Part shown: positions 23,296 to 35,407 of the stretch, piece after piece
Position numbering within the stretch: the stretch's first letter is position 1
How the letters are laid out: each line of letters opens with the position of its first letter
DNA from: Aquanectria penicillioides
Lineage: Eukaryota; Ascomycota; Sordariomycetes; Hypocreales; Nectriaceae
DNA: 64,000 nucleotides
Reading direction: 5' to 3'
Assembly: GCA_003415625.1 (NCBI GenBank)
Contig: PYIU01000001.1
Location: 4,774,746-4,838,745 of the forward strand
Notes under the pieces: generated by a model
Database searches by the model: none
Told to the model about the DNA's origin: nothing
Seen by the model: only the letters and a program-made list of their open reading frames with translations
Position numbers and translations under genes: made by a program

Positions 23296-24321
23296 TTATT
23301 CTGGCAACACACTTTGGGTATCGATCCCCAGCTGCTTCGCCACGTTCTTCACCACTCCTTGAAATGCGACGCATGCTGGACTGTCGGGGAAGGAGTCAAA
23401 GTAGCTCTCCCCATAATCGCACGCCATCCGAATCCTCGGGTCCAACGGTACAGCTCCCAAGAAAGGAATGTCCATCTCCTTGGCCAAGGCCCTTGCACCA
23501 CCCGTGCTCGCTCGGAAAATCTCGCTCTCTTCGTGGCACTTGGGGCAAACAAATCCGCTCATATTTTCCGCAAGCCCCAGGATCCTGATGCCGGCCTTAC
23601 GGCAGAAGTCAATCTCCTTGCGCACATCCAAGAGAGACACCTCCTGTGGCGTGGTAACCATGACTGCGCCATCGATACCGCTCTCTTTGAGGAATGAGTT
23701 GACACTGAGGTGCTCGTCGCTGGTGCCCGGAGGTGTATCAACCAGTAAAAAGTCTAAGTCACCCCACTCAACATCTTTGAGGAACTGCTTAATCAGACCG
23801 TTCTTCTTGGGGCCGCGCCAGATAACAGCATCATCACGGTTAGGCAGGAGAAACTGAATGCTCATGACGGAGAGATTGTCCATAACCCAGATCGGTGACC
23901 AACCTGTGCCACTGACGTGAACTGTCTCATCCTCGACACCCATCATCTTAGGGATACTGGGTCCACAGATATCAGTGTCCATGATGCCGACGGTGCTGTC
24001 CGGGTTGGTCGCAAGCGCGTGGGCCAAGAGCGATGTGAAGGTGCTCTTTCCCACCCCGCCCTTTCCACTGAGCACAAGGATCTTGTGCTTCACATTTTCG
24101 AGTCGCGCTGATATGATAGGGATATCCGGGTCAGGGCCCTTGGGTGCAGAGGCACAAATGGCCTGGTTGGGACACCCAGCACACGAGTCGGCCGTTCCGG
24201 CCTGTTGCGACTCTGGACCAGGACAATGCTGAGGCTCTGGAGCCACAAGCTGGGGCTTCTGCTTGATGGGGTTGGCTAGCACGTCCTCTACGGGCTCTGG
24301 CGCTTCGAGCGAGGGTGACAT
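23296..24321 (-). CDS. NBP35: Cytosolic Fe-S cluster assembly factor Nbp35
   Basis: An intronless frame of 341 residues from ATG 24321 (an earlier in-frame TTG is not a start). The N-terminus carries the Nbp35-specific Fe-S ligands C33-x13-C47-x2-C50-x5-C56, which separates it from Cfd1. The deviant P-loop [10 protein letters not shown] lies at residues 85-94 and is followed by [12 protein letters not shown] and [13 protein letters not shown]. The bridging CPKC motif is present ([11 protein letters not shown]). Nbp35 and Cfd1 form the scaffold that builds [4Fe-4S] clusters in the cytosol for nuclear and cytosolic proteins. It is essential in yeast. It lies tail-to-tail with GMF and is followed on its 5' side by a tRNA gene. 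Confidence 0.97.
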   Translation of the reverse strand: MSPSLEAPEPVEDVLANPIKQKPQLVAPEPQHCPGPESQQAGTADSCAGCPNQAICASAPKGPDPDIPIISARLENVKHKILVLSGKGGVGKSTFTSLLAHALATNPDSTVGIMDTDICGPSIPKMMGVEDETVHVSGTGWSPIWVMDNLSVMSIQFLLPNRDDAVIWRGPKKNGLIKQFLKDVEWGDLDFLLVDTPPGTSDEHLSVNSFLKESGIDGAVMVTTPQEVSLLDVRKEIDFCRKAGIRILGLAENMSGFVCPKCHEESEIFRASTGGARALAKEMDIPFLGAVPLDPRIRMACDYGESYFDSFPDSPACVAFQGVVKNVAKQLGIDTQSVLPE

Positions 24322-24880
24322 GGTCAATCTGCGCCGAGAGGTTGCTGTATTCCGGTGACTTGGCTGTGATGTTGTCGTCGGAATTGTTAAGGGTTAGTTG
24401 GGTGTGGCGAAATGTCACCGGAAGCTTAATAATGTCAATTGACGCAGCTCGGCGATACGTTAGGCTAGTAGGTGCCACAACTTGGCCCGCTTCAAGTCAA
24501 ACCCGATATCCTCAATACCCCCTCTTGAGAATATTAGGACTTGAAGAAGCTAGATCAAAGACGTCCCACAAGTATGAGAGTAAGTTGGTATCTGGTATCT
24601 ACCTACTAGGCAGTTTGCACCTTATGACGGGGTTGGATTGGTGTAGGGTAAGTAAGCAAGAGCCGTGATTCGCCTAGTTGATGCATGAATGGTGGTAGAT
24701 TATCAATCCCAGTGGAGTGACATACACAAATTACATACCGACCACCACAGTTCCAGGCCACAAAGGGGTAACCACAGAGTACTTACATGAAAAAGACGGG
24801 AAAATGTGGATTCTACTGATATGTGCCTCGAGAATTCGACAGGAGGCTAGAGCAAAATGGATAGTGAATGCAAAAAGTAA

Positions 24881-24951
24881 GGTTCCAGAGGGAGTCGAAC
24901 CCTCGCTGGCGGAATCAGAATCCGCAGTCATAACCGTTAGACCATGGAACC
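24881..24951 (-). tRNA. trnQ-CUG: tRNA-Gln (anticodon CUG), no intron
   Basis: The reverse complement folds as a 71-nt tRNA. The acceptor stem is GGTTCCA/TGGAACC, there is a D arm, the anticodon stem GCGGA/TCCGC encloses the loop TTCTGAT, and the T stem GAGGG/CCCTC encloses TTCGACT. The anticodon CTG (24916-24918) reads CAG, glutamine. No intron and no encoded CCA are seen, as is normal in nuclear genes. It lies between the starts of NBP35 and the deoxyhypusine hydroxylase gene. Confidence 0.95.
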
Positions 24952-25241
24952 GAATGAAGAGGTTGACCTCTTCCCATGGTTGATTGAGGGTGCCAGGTGT
25001 TAGATCAGCCTATACGCCCATCTTGACATTACCGTCCCCCAAAAATTTCAATTTCTCCAATTTTCATGCAAGACCCTAGCGATCATCCGGTGCTCGGCGG
25101 GGTTATCTCGTAGATAACGACCGATAAGCTCGGAACCCGCGTAAATTTTCTTTCTGGGCTGACCGTGTCCCGCAGCCATCGTCTGAGTCTCCTGCGACTG
25201 CGATCACGATAACGACCAAAATCGATCTACACTCATTTACA

Positions 25242-26315
25242 ATGGCGCCTTCAGCTGATATCCCCGAGTCGAACCCCAGGGGTGACAATACCATCGTGAG
25301 CCTCAGGAAAAGCCTCTGCTCCGAGGATACCCCTCTTCCTGTCCGTTTCCGCGCCCTCTTCTCCCTCAAGCACCTGGCCAAGCACTCAACCGAAGAGGAC
25401 AATGTCCTCGGTGCCATTGATGCCATCGCCGCCGCCTTCGAGTCCCCTTCGGCTCTGCTGAAGCACGAACTTGCATACTGCCTGGGTCAGGCTAGCCACA
25501 CCTCCGCGGTTAAGCCCCTCCGCGAGGTCCTCTCCGACCTCAAGGAGGACCCCATGGTTCGCCATGAGGCCGCCGAGGCCCTGGGTGCCCTTGGTTGGGA
25601 AGACAACCTCGACATTCTTAAGGAGTTCCGAGACCGCAAGGGCGAGGATGTCAGCATCATCGAGACTTGCGAGATCGCCATCGACCGTATTGTGTGGGAG
25701 AACTCTGAAGAGCGCAAGAAGGAGAAACTGCGTCAGAGGTATTTGAATTCTTCTATTAGACACCGTTGGGTTGCCCCAAAACTGACATAATGATCTAGTG
25801 ATTTTGCCTCGATCGACCCTGCCCCCCCCATGCCCGAGTCCGAGAAAGTCGTTGACGTTGAAGAGCTCGGCAAGACGCTCATGGACACGGGCCTGCCCCT
25901 CTTCCTCCGATACCGTGCCATGTTCGCCCTTCGCGACCTGGCCTCCCCTCCCGACCTGCCCACAGCTGTACCTGCAGTTCTTGCGCTCGCCAAGGGTTTC
26001 GCCGATTCGTCTGCCTTGTTCCGTCATGAAATCGCTTTTGTCTTCGGCCAGCTGTCGCATCCTGCCTCCATCCCCGCCCTTACTGCCGCGCTGAGCGACG
26101 TCGGCGAGGCGAGTATGGTCCGCCATGAGGCTGCTGAGGCACTTGGCGGCCTTGGTGAAGAGGAAGGTGTCGAGGCTACATTGAGGAAGTTCCTCAATGA
26201 TAAAGAGAAGGTGGTGCGGGAGAGTTGTATTGTCGCTTTGGATATTGCCGAGTACGAGAACAGCGGACAGGCGGAATATGCATTGATCCCGGAGGTCGAT
26301 GGTGCTACTGCATGA
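25242..26315 (+). CDS. LIA1: Deoxyhypusine hydroxylase (HEAT-repeat diiron enzyme)
   Basis: Two exons, 25242-25738 and 25799-26315, with a 60-nt intron, give 337 residues. The protein is two mirrored sets of HEAT repeats. The four metal-binding His-Glu pairs are all present: H75-E76 ([11 protein letters not shown]), H108-E109 ([12 protein letters not shown]), H242-E243 ([11 protein letters not shown]) and H275-E276 ([12 protein letters not shown]). The enzyme completes hypusine on eIF5A by hydroxylating deoxyhypusine with a diiron centre in the cytosol. The repeats differ from PBS-lyase HEAT proteins by this strict HE pattern. It ends 114 bp from the end of RPA12, on the opposite strand. Confidence 0.97.
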
Positions 26316-26429
26316 ATGATGGCCTTTACTCGCGAATGTCGAGTTACATGATTTCTAGTTGTTTTCATGCCACCTAAAAGTTATTAGCATAAAAAAAGGT
26401 CGTTTAGTCAATGGATGTTTTTGGGTTCC

Positions 26430-26842
26430 TTACGAATTGCCGCATTTGCAGGTGTAAATGACTGTAGAACCTTCATCTGCACTGCGTAGCTGCACGGTAG
26501 TGTAGGTAACATCTTCGCCACCACACGCTGGGCATTTTTCGTGCGCTTTGCTGCTTCTCTGGATGTTGTGCTTCTCAACGGCCTGAACGCTTGACTGCAG
26601 CTTCTGTCTCAAAACAGACGGGAAGTCGGCTGGCTTCGTTTGTGTGATAATCGTCTTCGAGCCGGTGTCTGCCCAGCACACATTAGAAAAAGTTGTCGGG
26701 CGCAGCTCTTGCTTGGGCAAACGAACCTCGATTCTCAGCACCGCAACACTCGCAGCGCAGCACATTTCGCTCGGTGCCCCTTGGTGGATGGCAGGAGGTT
26801 ACCGCAGTCGGTGCAGAACACGAGAGAGCCGATCGCTGACAT
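26430..26842 (-). CDS. RPA12: RNA polymerase I subunit A12 (Rpa12), frame break in exon 1
   Basis: Exons 26727-26842 and 26430-26668 are joined over a 58-nt intron. The N-terminal zinc ribbon (SLVFCTDCGNLL ... VLRCECCGAENR) and the C-terminal TFIIS-like ribbon (KCPACGGEDV, TCKCGNS) with the hairpin QLRSADEGST are both clear. About 117 residues are expected, normal for this subunit, which assists transcript cleavage and termination by Pol I in the nucleolus. As written, the frame breaks inside exon 1. A CCCC run (plus strand) at 26777-26780 gives one base too many between LLPSTKG and TERNVLRC. Because everything on both sides is conserved and no splice site could repair it, a homopolymer error is more likely than a dead gene. 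Confidence 0.88.
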
Positions 26843-27379
26843 GGTGTATTCGGTATTGAGGCGTTTTGACTTGCGGTGTGTTACGACGACCTGCTGGGCT
26901 GTCCTGGGACAAATTCAGAGACAAAAATTGGCACTGCCATCATAGGCCCAAATCCAAAATGGGACCCAGCCGGAAAAACTGACACACCTAAGGCAAGGCG
27001 GCGACGTCGGCCATCGGATCAAACGCCGATTGGCCACACAGCTGAAGCACAGACCACCATTCATCAATCAATCTTCAGGGAAGCTGGCGAGGCTGTCGCT
27101 TCCCCAGGCTTCAACTTCGCCCGTTTGCAACTACCTTTGCGACCCTTTGAGGCCGACAATGCCTTAGGCGTTCACTGTTTTCCGACCTGCCCAACCGGCA
27201 CCGCGCTCTTTTCCCCAGCACGTTCTGTTTTCCCATCTCAACGAGTCTGCGCTGTCAAACGAAGTTTCTCAATTCACTACTGCGCCTGAGCCCCCCCGAT
27301 CCTCGATGCGGCGTTGCCCGTTTGCTGTCCCCCCGGCAATGTCTGACGAGCGGCTATCCTGAGGACTGTGACTGCAACA
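26843..27379. promoter_or_regulatory. Divergent promoter between RPA12 and SCC2
   Basis: 537 bp lie between the two start codons on opposite strands. CT-rich stretches precede the SCC2 ATG. No individual element is assigned. Confidence 0.5.
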
Positions 27380-30300
27380 ATGGACGGAATGAATGCGAAT
27401 AGTGGTGGAGGGTCCCAAAATGGGTTTTACGCTTATCAAGGGATGCCAGACTCTCAGCCCAATCTCAATCGTCCCTTTACGCTCCAAGAATCATTACCCT
27501 ACTCACCACAAACATCGACGATCCCTTTTATCTCAGGTTTGCGACTCCTCTGAATCGGGACTTGGCTCTTCTATGGTCTGACACTCAGTAGATATCATCC
27601 CCGACCCGAGCCTGGGTTCAGGCACGCCGGCGCTACCGATATCCGATCTATTCCAGACCCAGGAGTTCATCAACCTGAACAGGGATGCATATGGGCAACC
27701 CCAAATGCCTAGGAACGTTAAACAAGCCGTTGATCATGTCCTTCAGGATATGAAGCCAAGCCAACGGACTCACTTGTAGGAAGAGTAGCTTTGCTCCTAA
27801 ATGCCCACCCCGCTGACAGTCAGCAGTAAATTCTGCGAGGTACCGAGAAGTTCATCGAACCATGTGGTTGTGAAGAGCCTTGCCGACGACCTATCACCAA
27901 TCGCGAAAGCGGTTTATGAGAAGGTTGGAGGCTACTTTAAAGCGACAAAGGCAAACGTTTCTGACACAAAGTTATCGAACGGTCAAACGAGCACCTTCCC
28001 TACCGGAAAGCGAGCATCATCATCGTCTTCGCTCAACTCTCCAATAGCACAACAGATGCATTCGCTCCCGCCTCAGAACTCGCAGGCGTATAGGTCAAAC
28101 TCTGTTAGGATCGAGGTTGCCATTCCGTCCAAGAATTTTGATGGATCACAATACGTCGACGTGAGAAATCTCACACAACCCGAGGATTCTTCTATTGTGG
28201 TTCAACCGCTGCCGCAACAGCAACTTGCTCAGATACAACAGCCGTTAATGCCCGAACCACCCTCTGCGGTCTCTGTTGACGACTCATTGAACTCATCCTT
28301 TCTAATCGAACTGCCCCGAACGAACATCAATCGAGACGAGTACCTTGAAGTTGAAGAGGCACCTGAGGAGCCACAGAATTTGTCGGCTCGCAAGCAAGGG
28401 TTTGCGGAAAGCCAAGAGCTTCTAGGAGAGAGCCTTGACCAACGACAGCGAGGTGAAGCAGCCCTTGATGCACTCGATAGACTTGTGCGAACCGTTTTTG
28501 AGTCTGTTGGAAGCGTTCTTGCGATGGAGCCTGGGTTTGACCACATCGTCACTATGACTCAGGATCAAGAAGTTGCAATGACCGCAACAACTCAGCAGAA
28601 GATGCACACTGCGATTCAAAAAACCCTTGGGTTGAAGTGCTTTGACCAAGTTCCCGTTGAGCACTTGATCCAGATTATGAAGCTCAGCGAAGTGAGCCTT
28701 AGGCAAGGCGAGGGATTGGAGATGCGAGTTGACGAGAGCTGGTCCGAAGATGCAGTGGATTCTTGGGTCCAGAAGTTGTCAGAAGTCGACACTATTCTTA
28801 AAGCAGCTCGAACATGCCTTCGCATTCTTTCTGGTGGCAGAGAAGACAAACAACTCTATTCGGAATCTGTTATTCAAAACAGCGTTGATATCTTCAAGAC
28901 TGTTACGGAGGATATCGTCGTTCCTTTGGTCGAGCTTCGACCGTCAGGGAACACTACGGATGTTTTCAAGATACTTTCGAAGCACAAGAAGGGCATCACC
29001 ACTACCTTCCTTTGTTGCCAGAAGTTGTTTGCCCTCTTAGCTGAATTGGTCACCAAAATCGAGCTTTCAGATACTGTTATCAACTCCCTCGAGTTTACCG
29101 CATCCCGACTGATCTTCGTCGAAAATGCCTACTTCGAGAAGGATTCTGCCGTTGGAGTCCAGAAGTTCGATGGAATTCGCTCCGTGGCCATGGATATGCT
29201 CTGCCAAATTTTTCTGATCAAGCCACAACAGCGACAAGGCATTATCGATGAGATTCTCACGTCGCTCGAAAAGCTGCCTGTTGGTAAACAGAGCGCCCGT
29301 CAGTTCAAGCTTTCCGAAGGCGGAAGTATACAGCCCGTTTCTGCCCTGCTTATGCGCCTGGTTCAAGCTAGTTCTGGTCGAGTGGATAACTCGAAGGACC
29401 GAAATCGAAATGTTGTTCTCAAAGGCATTGGCGAGGGCGAAGGCGCGGAGGAGGAAGAAGATATCCCTACAGAGCCAAAACAGCCTGTTTCCTCCATCAA
29501 GAGCGAAGAACACGGAGCTCAGCAACACGCTGTTTCTATCAAGGACCTCGACACTGTCGTTACACCCTTGACTGACAATGCTCAACGAAATGCATCGTAT
29601 GTCATCAACTTCATCGTCAAACGAGCCATCGGTTCCACCAAATCTGGAGATACCCCATACCGCAACCTTCTTGACCTCTTTGTGGAAGATTTTACTACTT
29701 GTCTAGATTCACCAGATTGGCCATCCGCTGAACTTCTTCTCCGATTATTGATGGTTATGATGGTGCAACTCTTTGAAGCCCCAAAGACGGCTGCTCCAGC
29801 GAAGAACATGGCTTTGGAATTGTTGGGTGGTATGAGCGCTGCAATTTCTCGCCTCCGATCTCATGTGAAGCGGATGGCAGGTGCATCTGAAGGCAATGAT
29901 GCTGATGAATTGTCTCGATACTTGGCAGATCTTGCCAACCATGCACTGGAGCAAAAGAGTCGAGTAGAACAAATAGTTGCCTGGGCAGGGCCATACCGAG
30001 CAACCCTCGAGTATCTTCAACACCGCTGCACTGATGACCCACACCTCTCTAGCGCAATCTCATTCCTGATTGCGGACTGGGCATATCAGGTCCACACTGG
30101 GTACGATTCCTTCCAGGAAGGGTACGATGAACGAGATGAGGAATTTGGACGACTTGGTTACCGTCTACGCATGATGATTGAGGACCGGAGGTGGGTTGTG
30201 AACGAATATACATTCAAAACCGTGTCTGCGAACCAAGCCAAACTATCGTACTCGATTCTTTTGCTTCGCTCTCCCCTTTGCGAGTCGTTCGGCAAAATTC

Positions 30301-33080
30301 TCAATATCTTGCTGAGTTCGATGGCGAGCGATCAAGCTACAGTCCGAAGCAAGAGTTTGAAGAGCGTCAATCAAGTGCTGGAAACAGATCCATCTATCCT
30401 GGATGGAGACTCAGCCGTCATCCAGCTGATTTTGGAGTGTGCAAGTGATTCATCGACCCAAGTCCGCGACTCTGCCCTTGGCTTGCTCGGCAGCTGTATT
30501 ACTATGCGTCCTGCTCTGGAAACGTCACTCACACCTAAAATCATTGACCGATTCCAGGACAGCGGCGTTGGTGTGAGAAAACGGGCGATGAAACTTGCTC
30601 GTGATATCTACCTGCGGAACAGAAGCAAGCCCCTTCGCAGCGCGATTGCAAACGGCTTGCTTCGTCGAGTCCAAGACCCTGATGAGGGTGTTAGGGACCT
30701 TGCCCGCCAAATGATCGAAGAAGTCTGGTTCTCACCCTTCTACCGCAATGAAGGCACGGCCGTCTTCCAAACTTCCCTGACGGAACATGTTGCTCTCGTC
30801 ATCCAAACCGTTAAATCAGGCACCGTCACCGAAATTTTGGACAAGGTGTTCCAGGCCATTCTCAAACCTCAAAATAAGTCTCTGGAAGGGCCCTTTTCAG
30901 TCTGCTCCAAGCTTGTTGCAAATATGTTCGGTCTCATCGACAACTTGGACTCGGACGACCCTACTGTGCCCTCCGGCCGTGATGCATTGCAGGTACTTAC
31001 TATCTTTGCTAAAGCTGACCCCAAGCTTTTCAACTTTGAGCAAATTCGACTTCTTAGGCCTCATCTTGCTAGCTTCTCCGGCACTGACGAGCTTGCGGCC
31101 TTCCGGGCCGTGACAGTAATCTATCGACGGGTCCTCCCTCAACTTTCAACAGTCCATTCAGATTTCCTTATGGAGGTACGTCTTCAGTTACTGAAGGCGA
31201 TTGGCAAAATTGCATCTCGAGGAGCCATCGATGATTTGATTGCCTGCACCCGGGTTGTTTGCGACCTTCTACAATCTTTTGAGCCTTTGGCCAACCTCGT
31301 CGCATCAAGTCTCTTGGGCATTCAGAAATTGCGAATCGGGCCTTTGGATGCAAAGAAATTGCAGTTCCTTTCTGCATACTCTATCATTGTCGGCATGGTG
31401 GGTAAACATTGCGATCTCGACAAGCAAATCCACATCTTCAAGGCCAAATTCCCGAAGTGGCAAGGTGATTCTGTCCCAAGATTGGTGGTTGATATGCTGG
31501 TTCCGTTTGCTACACCATCGCAGCCCTTGGACGCCAGGAAAGCATCTCTAGAAGCAATTGGCTTAGTGTGCCAATCCTGGCCACGCAATTACGTTCTTGC
31601 CAAAGTTTATACTGCATTCCAGCAAGTCTTTGACGATCAGATCCCTATCCTTGAAACCATGGTCTTAAGATCTTTCAGAGAATTCCTCATCACGGAAGAA
31701 AAACGTTCCGAGACGGCAGCTGCTGAAGGCTCCGCCAAACAACAGAAGAAGGAGTTGACGGTGATGGGGGGGACCAGCTTTGATGACGTGGCGAGCGCCA
31801 CAACACAAAGATTCCTCAAGGACTTCACACGCATCGCACTTGCTTCTCAAGACGAGCACGCATTTCTCGCCATGGAAGTATTGGGCAGCATCAACCGACA
31901 AGGTCTTACCCACCCTAAAGAAACTGGCGTGACCTTGATAACGCTGGAAACATCAGCCAACCGGAAGATCGCGGAGCTTGCGTTTGCCGAGCACCGATCC
32001 TTACACGAGAAACACGAGACTGTGCTTGAGCGAGAGTACGCTAAAGCAGTCCAATCGGCGTACGCTTACCAGCGGGATGTGGTCAATGATTCTCACGGCG
32101 CCACGATGAACCCTTTCCAGTCTAAGCTACATTTCTTAATGGAAGTCCTCAAAATCAGCAAAATGAAGAACAGGCAACGATTTTTAGAGAAACTCTGTGG
32201 CCAGGTGGATTTTGATCTCTCCAAGCTGGACGCAGTTCCAGAGCTCCCACCCCATGTGGACTTTGCGCGCTTCATCATTGAAAATGTTGCATTCTTTGAA
32301 TATCAAACAGTCGGGGAGCTGCAGACGACGGTCAATTCAATTGAAAAGATTGTCACAAGCACGGGTGCTACGATTGCCCAGGCAATCGAGTCGGAGATTT
32401 TCAATGTTCGTATGGACGTTGATCAAGCGGCTGGGATCCAGTCTGCCCTTGGCGGCTTTGACCCCTCAGCTCTACCCCTGGACGGACAGCCTATGAACAT
32501 GCCGACCCTGGACGCAGCTCCAGCTCCAGCTCCAGCTCCAGCGATAGCAGCATCTCTGAACCCCGGGCGGCTTCGTCAGCTGACAGCAGCATCAGTTATC
32601 CTATTATCAATGTGGGAAGCCCGGACACATCTGCGTCGTCTTTACGGAATGGGAACCAATCGACATGACAGCAAGGCAAAAGCACTGGCCAAGGACCTGA
32701 ACAAGACTCCAACCAAAGTACAAGGAGTCCATGGAGAGAGGTTCTGGGACGAAGTGACGTCGCATATGAATAGTTTGCAGTCACAGGAACTGATGGTACG
32801 GAAGTGCACTGCCTTTGTGGAGCTTCTCAATGTGGACAAGGAATTCAAGGTAGCGGATGACAACGAGGGGCAGCTGGAGGACCCATCAACACCGAGCCAA
32901 GATGAGGACGAGGATGGAGATGTGATGGCTGAGAGAGGGCGTAAGCGGAAGGGAGTAATGACACCTGGGGGCAGAAAGAAACGAGCCCGGTCGGGATCAC
33001 AGCCTCGAAAACGGGGCCGTCCGCGCAAGCAGAGCGTGGAAAATGATTTTGACGCTGATCTCGAAGCAGACTGGATGTAA
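27380..33080 (+). CDS. SCC2: Cohesin loader subunit Scc2/Mis4 (Nipped-B family)
   Basis: Three exons, 27380-27536, 27592-27775 and 27824-33080, with introns of 55 and 48 nt, give 1865 residues. Splicing makes an N-terminus with the conserved piece NVKQAVDHVLQDMKPSQRTHF that contacts the Scc4 partner region in relatives. The long third exon is a HEAT-repeat rod with the family hallmarks RSKSLKSVNQVLETDPSIL, DSSTQVRDSALGLLGSC, VRKRAMKLARDIY and VRDLARQMIEEVWFSPF. The Nipped-B C-terminal domain follows near LSKLDAVPELPPHVDFARF. The tail is basic with an AT-hook-like KRGRPRK, so DNA contact there is likely. A short Ala-Pro repeat (PAPAPAPA) near 32515-32540 marks a flexible linker. The protein loads cohesin onto chromatin in the nucleus. 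Confidence 0.95.
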
Positions 33081-34314
33081 AAAAAAGAACAAGGCTGAGA
33101 GGATGTCTGGGGGAGCCTGAGTAGGGCAGATTCCGTTGATTCCAGGTTTTAATATGGGCATGAACTACCAGAGTTCGGTTGGGGCTGAGGTTGGGGCTGT
33201 GGCTGACTTCTAGAAGACGTTTGACACCAGGGTCGTGGTGTGGCTTGGGCTTTTGGCGGAGAAGGGCTTGCGATGAATGAATGACGTATTTGGACGGGAA
33301 TGGGAATGGGGGGTTGAGGTGGCGGAGTGCTCGAGGAAAGAGGGAGAAGGCGTTTTTGGGAGTGACGTTTTTGTTCTTGATGATACCTGAGCATATACAG
33401 CTAGCTCACCATTGGCATCGGATTTTACGGGGCCAAGCCATTACGAAGGAAGGGCCAGACACGCGTATCTAGCTAGTTTAGATGGCTCTGGCGCATTTGC
33501 AAAGAAGCGAAAAGACTTTGATTTTTTTCTCTCGGAATAGTCACTATTAAAAAAAAAAAGGTATATAACATCAAGGGATTGAATTTAGGCGATGATCCCG
33601 ATGCAACAATGCCAAGAATCAAGAAAGTGAAGCTCCAGAAACAAGAATCAGGGGTGATGGTGACGTTGTGGAACCTAGGTGCGGCATGGCGATCTCTCGG
33701 CATCTCTTGGCCGTCTTGGCGCAGAATTCTGGCTTGGCATGACCGGGGTAATCCAGGGAGCTAAACGGACCACGGGAATACAAAGTCAGCACCTAATAAG
33801 TCAGTGTTGACAATGCAACTGCGATAGAGGGACGGCACATAATACATTTGTTGGATTGGATATGGATAAGGGTCACTCCAAAGCGTTGCTCCACACTCGT
33901 TTCAGTCCGGGACGCGGGAATGGATGGAGGGATGGTACAAAGTCCAAGATCAGGCCAAGGCGCGGCAGATTTGTCGTCATCATCATCCTCCTCCTTACCT
34001 TGCTTGCATGTAGTACCAGCGCCCTCAACATGAGGCGATGGATGGACACTCGCTGCTGTTCCCACCGCTTTTTCGCCCATCTCGTCACTTCAGCTCGTAT
34101 GGTATTTCCCCAAACGGCTTGTTCAGCTTCTGCTCTCAGAGGAGTCTGGCACTGACTAAATTAAGCTCCTGCAGGCGGTGCGCTGCGGGAAAGATTTGGG
34201 TCGAGGCCGAGGCCCATGCCATGTGCCCACTTCCTCATCCCCTTAGGCTAGACCCCTGGTGGAGGGTTGGAGGCTGGTTGGTCCGCAGCTCAACCAAGCC
34301 CTTGACGATTAATT

Positions 34315-34333
34315 GGGGGGGGGGGGGGGGGGG
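34315..34333. repeat. G homopolymer, 19 nt
   Basis: An uninterrupted G run in the SCC2-CAX gap. It could form G-quadruplex structures on the plus strand and its true length is uncertain. Confidence 0.9.
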
Positions 34334-35258
34334 AGGGAACGTGGCCTGGCCAGGGTGAATGGAGAGAAGAGTGAGAGACAGACAAGCGGCTATAGATTGG
34401 CCGAGGAAGCACATAGAGTGAGAAACAGAGCCCAGCGGATGTGTGAGGCCTCCTAGCTCACTAGGGGAATCGCCGTCGCCATCGCTGTTGCTGTCGTGTC
34501 TGTGGGTGTGGGTGTGGGTGTGGGGAGGGGCTAGGAGAGAGGCACAGCTACGGTGATGATGATGATGATGATCGAGGCTGATGGTGATGGCCACGACAAC
34601 AGAGCAAAGCGCCGACGATGCAAGCGCCGCGCACGACCAGCGCACAAGCTCCCTCACTGACGAGCGGATGCAAAAGTACTTTGGTTCAGGCAGACAGCTC
34701 GTCTCTTTTGGAGCTATTTATCCAGTGAGCGTTTAACGCAACGCAGCCTTGCCCTTGACGCCATCCACACCCGTTTCTCCGTCCCTCTCCGTCTCGTCTC
34801 TCCCTCCTCCCTTTTGCTTCCCACAGGATTAAGTCGACGCATAATAAGCAAACGCATACGCCCACCACACACGCCAACCAGCGCCAACCGACGCCATTTT
34901 ACCCGCAATACCAGTGCCAATCCGTGCATAGCACATCTTGTTCCCTGCTCAAGCTTGATATTAAGGAGCCCACCCAGCCAAGACTGACTGGTGGTGACGT
35001 GCCCTTGCCAAAACCCAAACCAAAGCGAAAAGTAACAAGAACAAAGGAAGGGGCACATCGTCCCTCTTAATCTTGTTTCTTGGCAATCCAAAATTTCCTG
35101 CAGTCGACCAACCCACCAAAAACACCAAGTCAAGCCACCTTTTTAAACACTTTTCTTATTTTGCTTGTCCTCAATTCCTCTTCTTCCATCTTTTCCTCTT
35201 CTGCTATCTTCCTCCCTCCTCTCTCGACTTTGACTTACCGCGCCGACTTTCTCTACTT

Positions 35259-35276
35259 CCCCCCCCCCCCCCCCCC
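35259..35276. repeat. C homopolymer, 18 nt, in the exchanger leader
   Basis: The run sits in CT-rich DNA just upstream of the ATG at 35408, probably in the promoter or 5' leader. Confidence 0.9.
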
Positions 35277-35407
35277 TCCCCTTCCAACTCCAACTGAGTC
35301 TCCATAAATCACGTCGCTAAAAAGCCCCACACCCTCAATCCATCCCGTGCTCAGCCCAGCCGTCAACGTCAACAGTCGACGTCCAGAACGCCAAGTCCTT
35401 GGCAGAA

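Larger units (their letters stand above)
33081..35407. other. Intergenic region between SCC2 and the Ca2+/H+ exchanger
   Basis: No supportable gene. The region contains a run of 19 G at 34315-34333, GTGGGT repeats near 34500-34525, an ATG/GAT triplet repeat near 34554-34573, and an 18-C run at 35259-35276 about 130 bp before the next start. The last 300 bp are strongly CT-rich, a typical fungal core promoter and leader. Confidence 0.5.

Noticed and set aside
25386..26126. 246-codon frame antisense to deoxyhypusine hydroxylase
   Set aside because: It is a shadow of GC-biased codons in the true gene, crosses its intron and has no family features.
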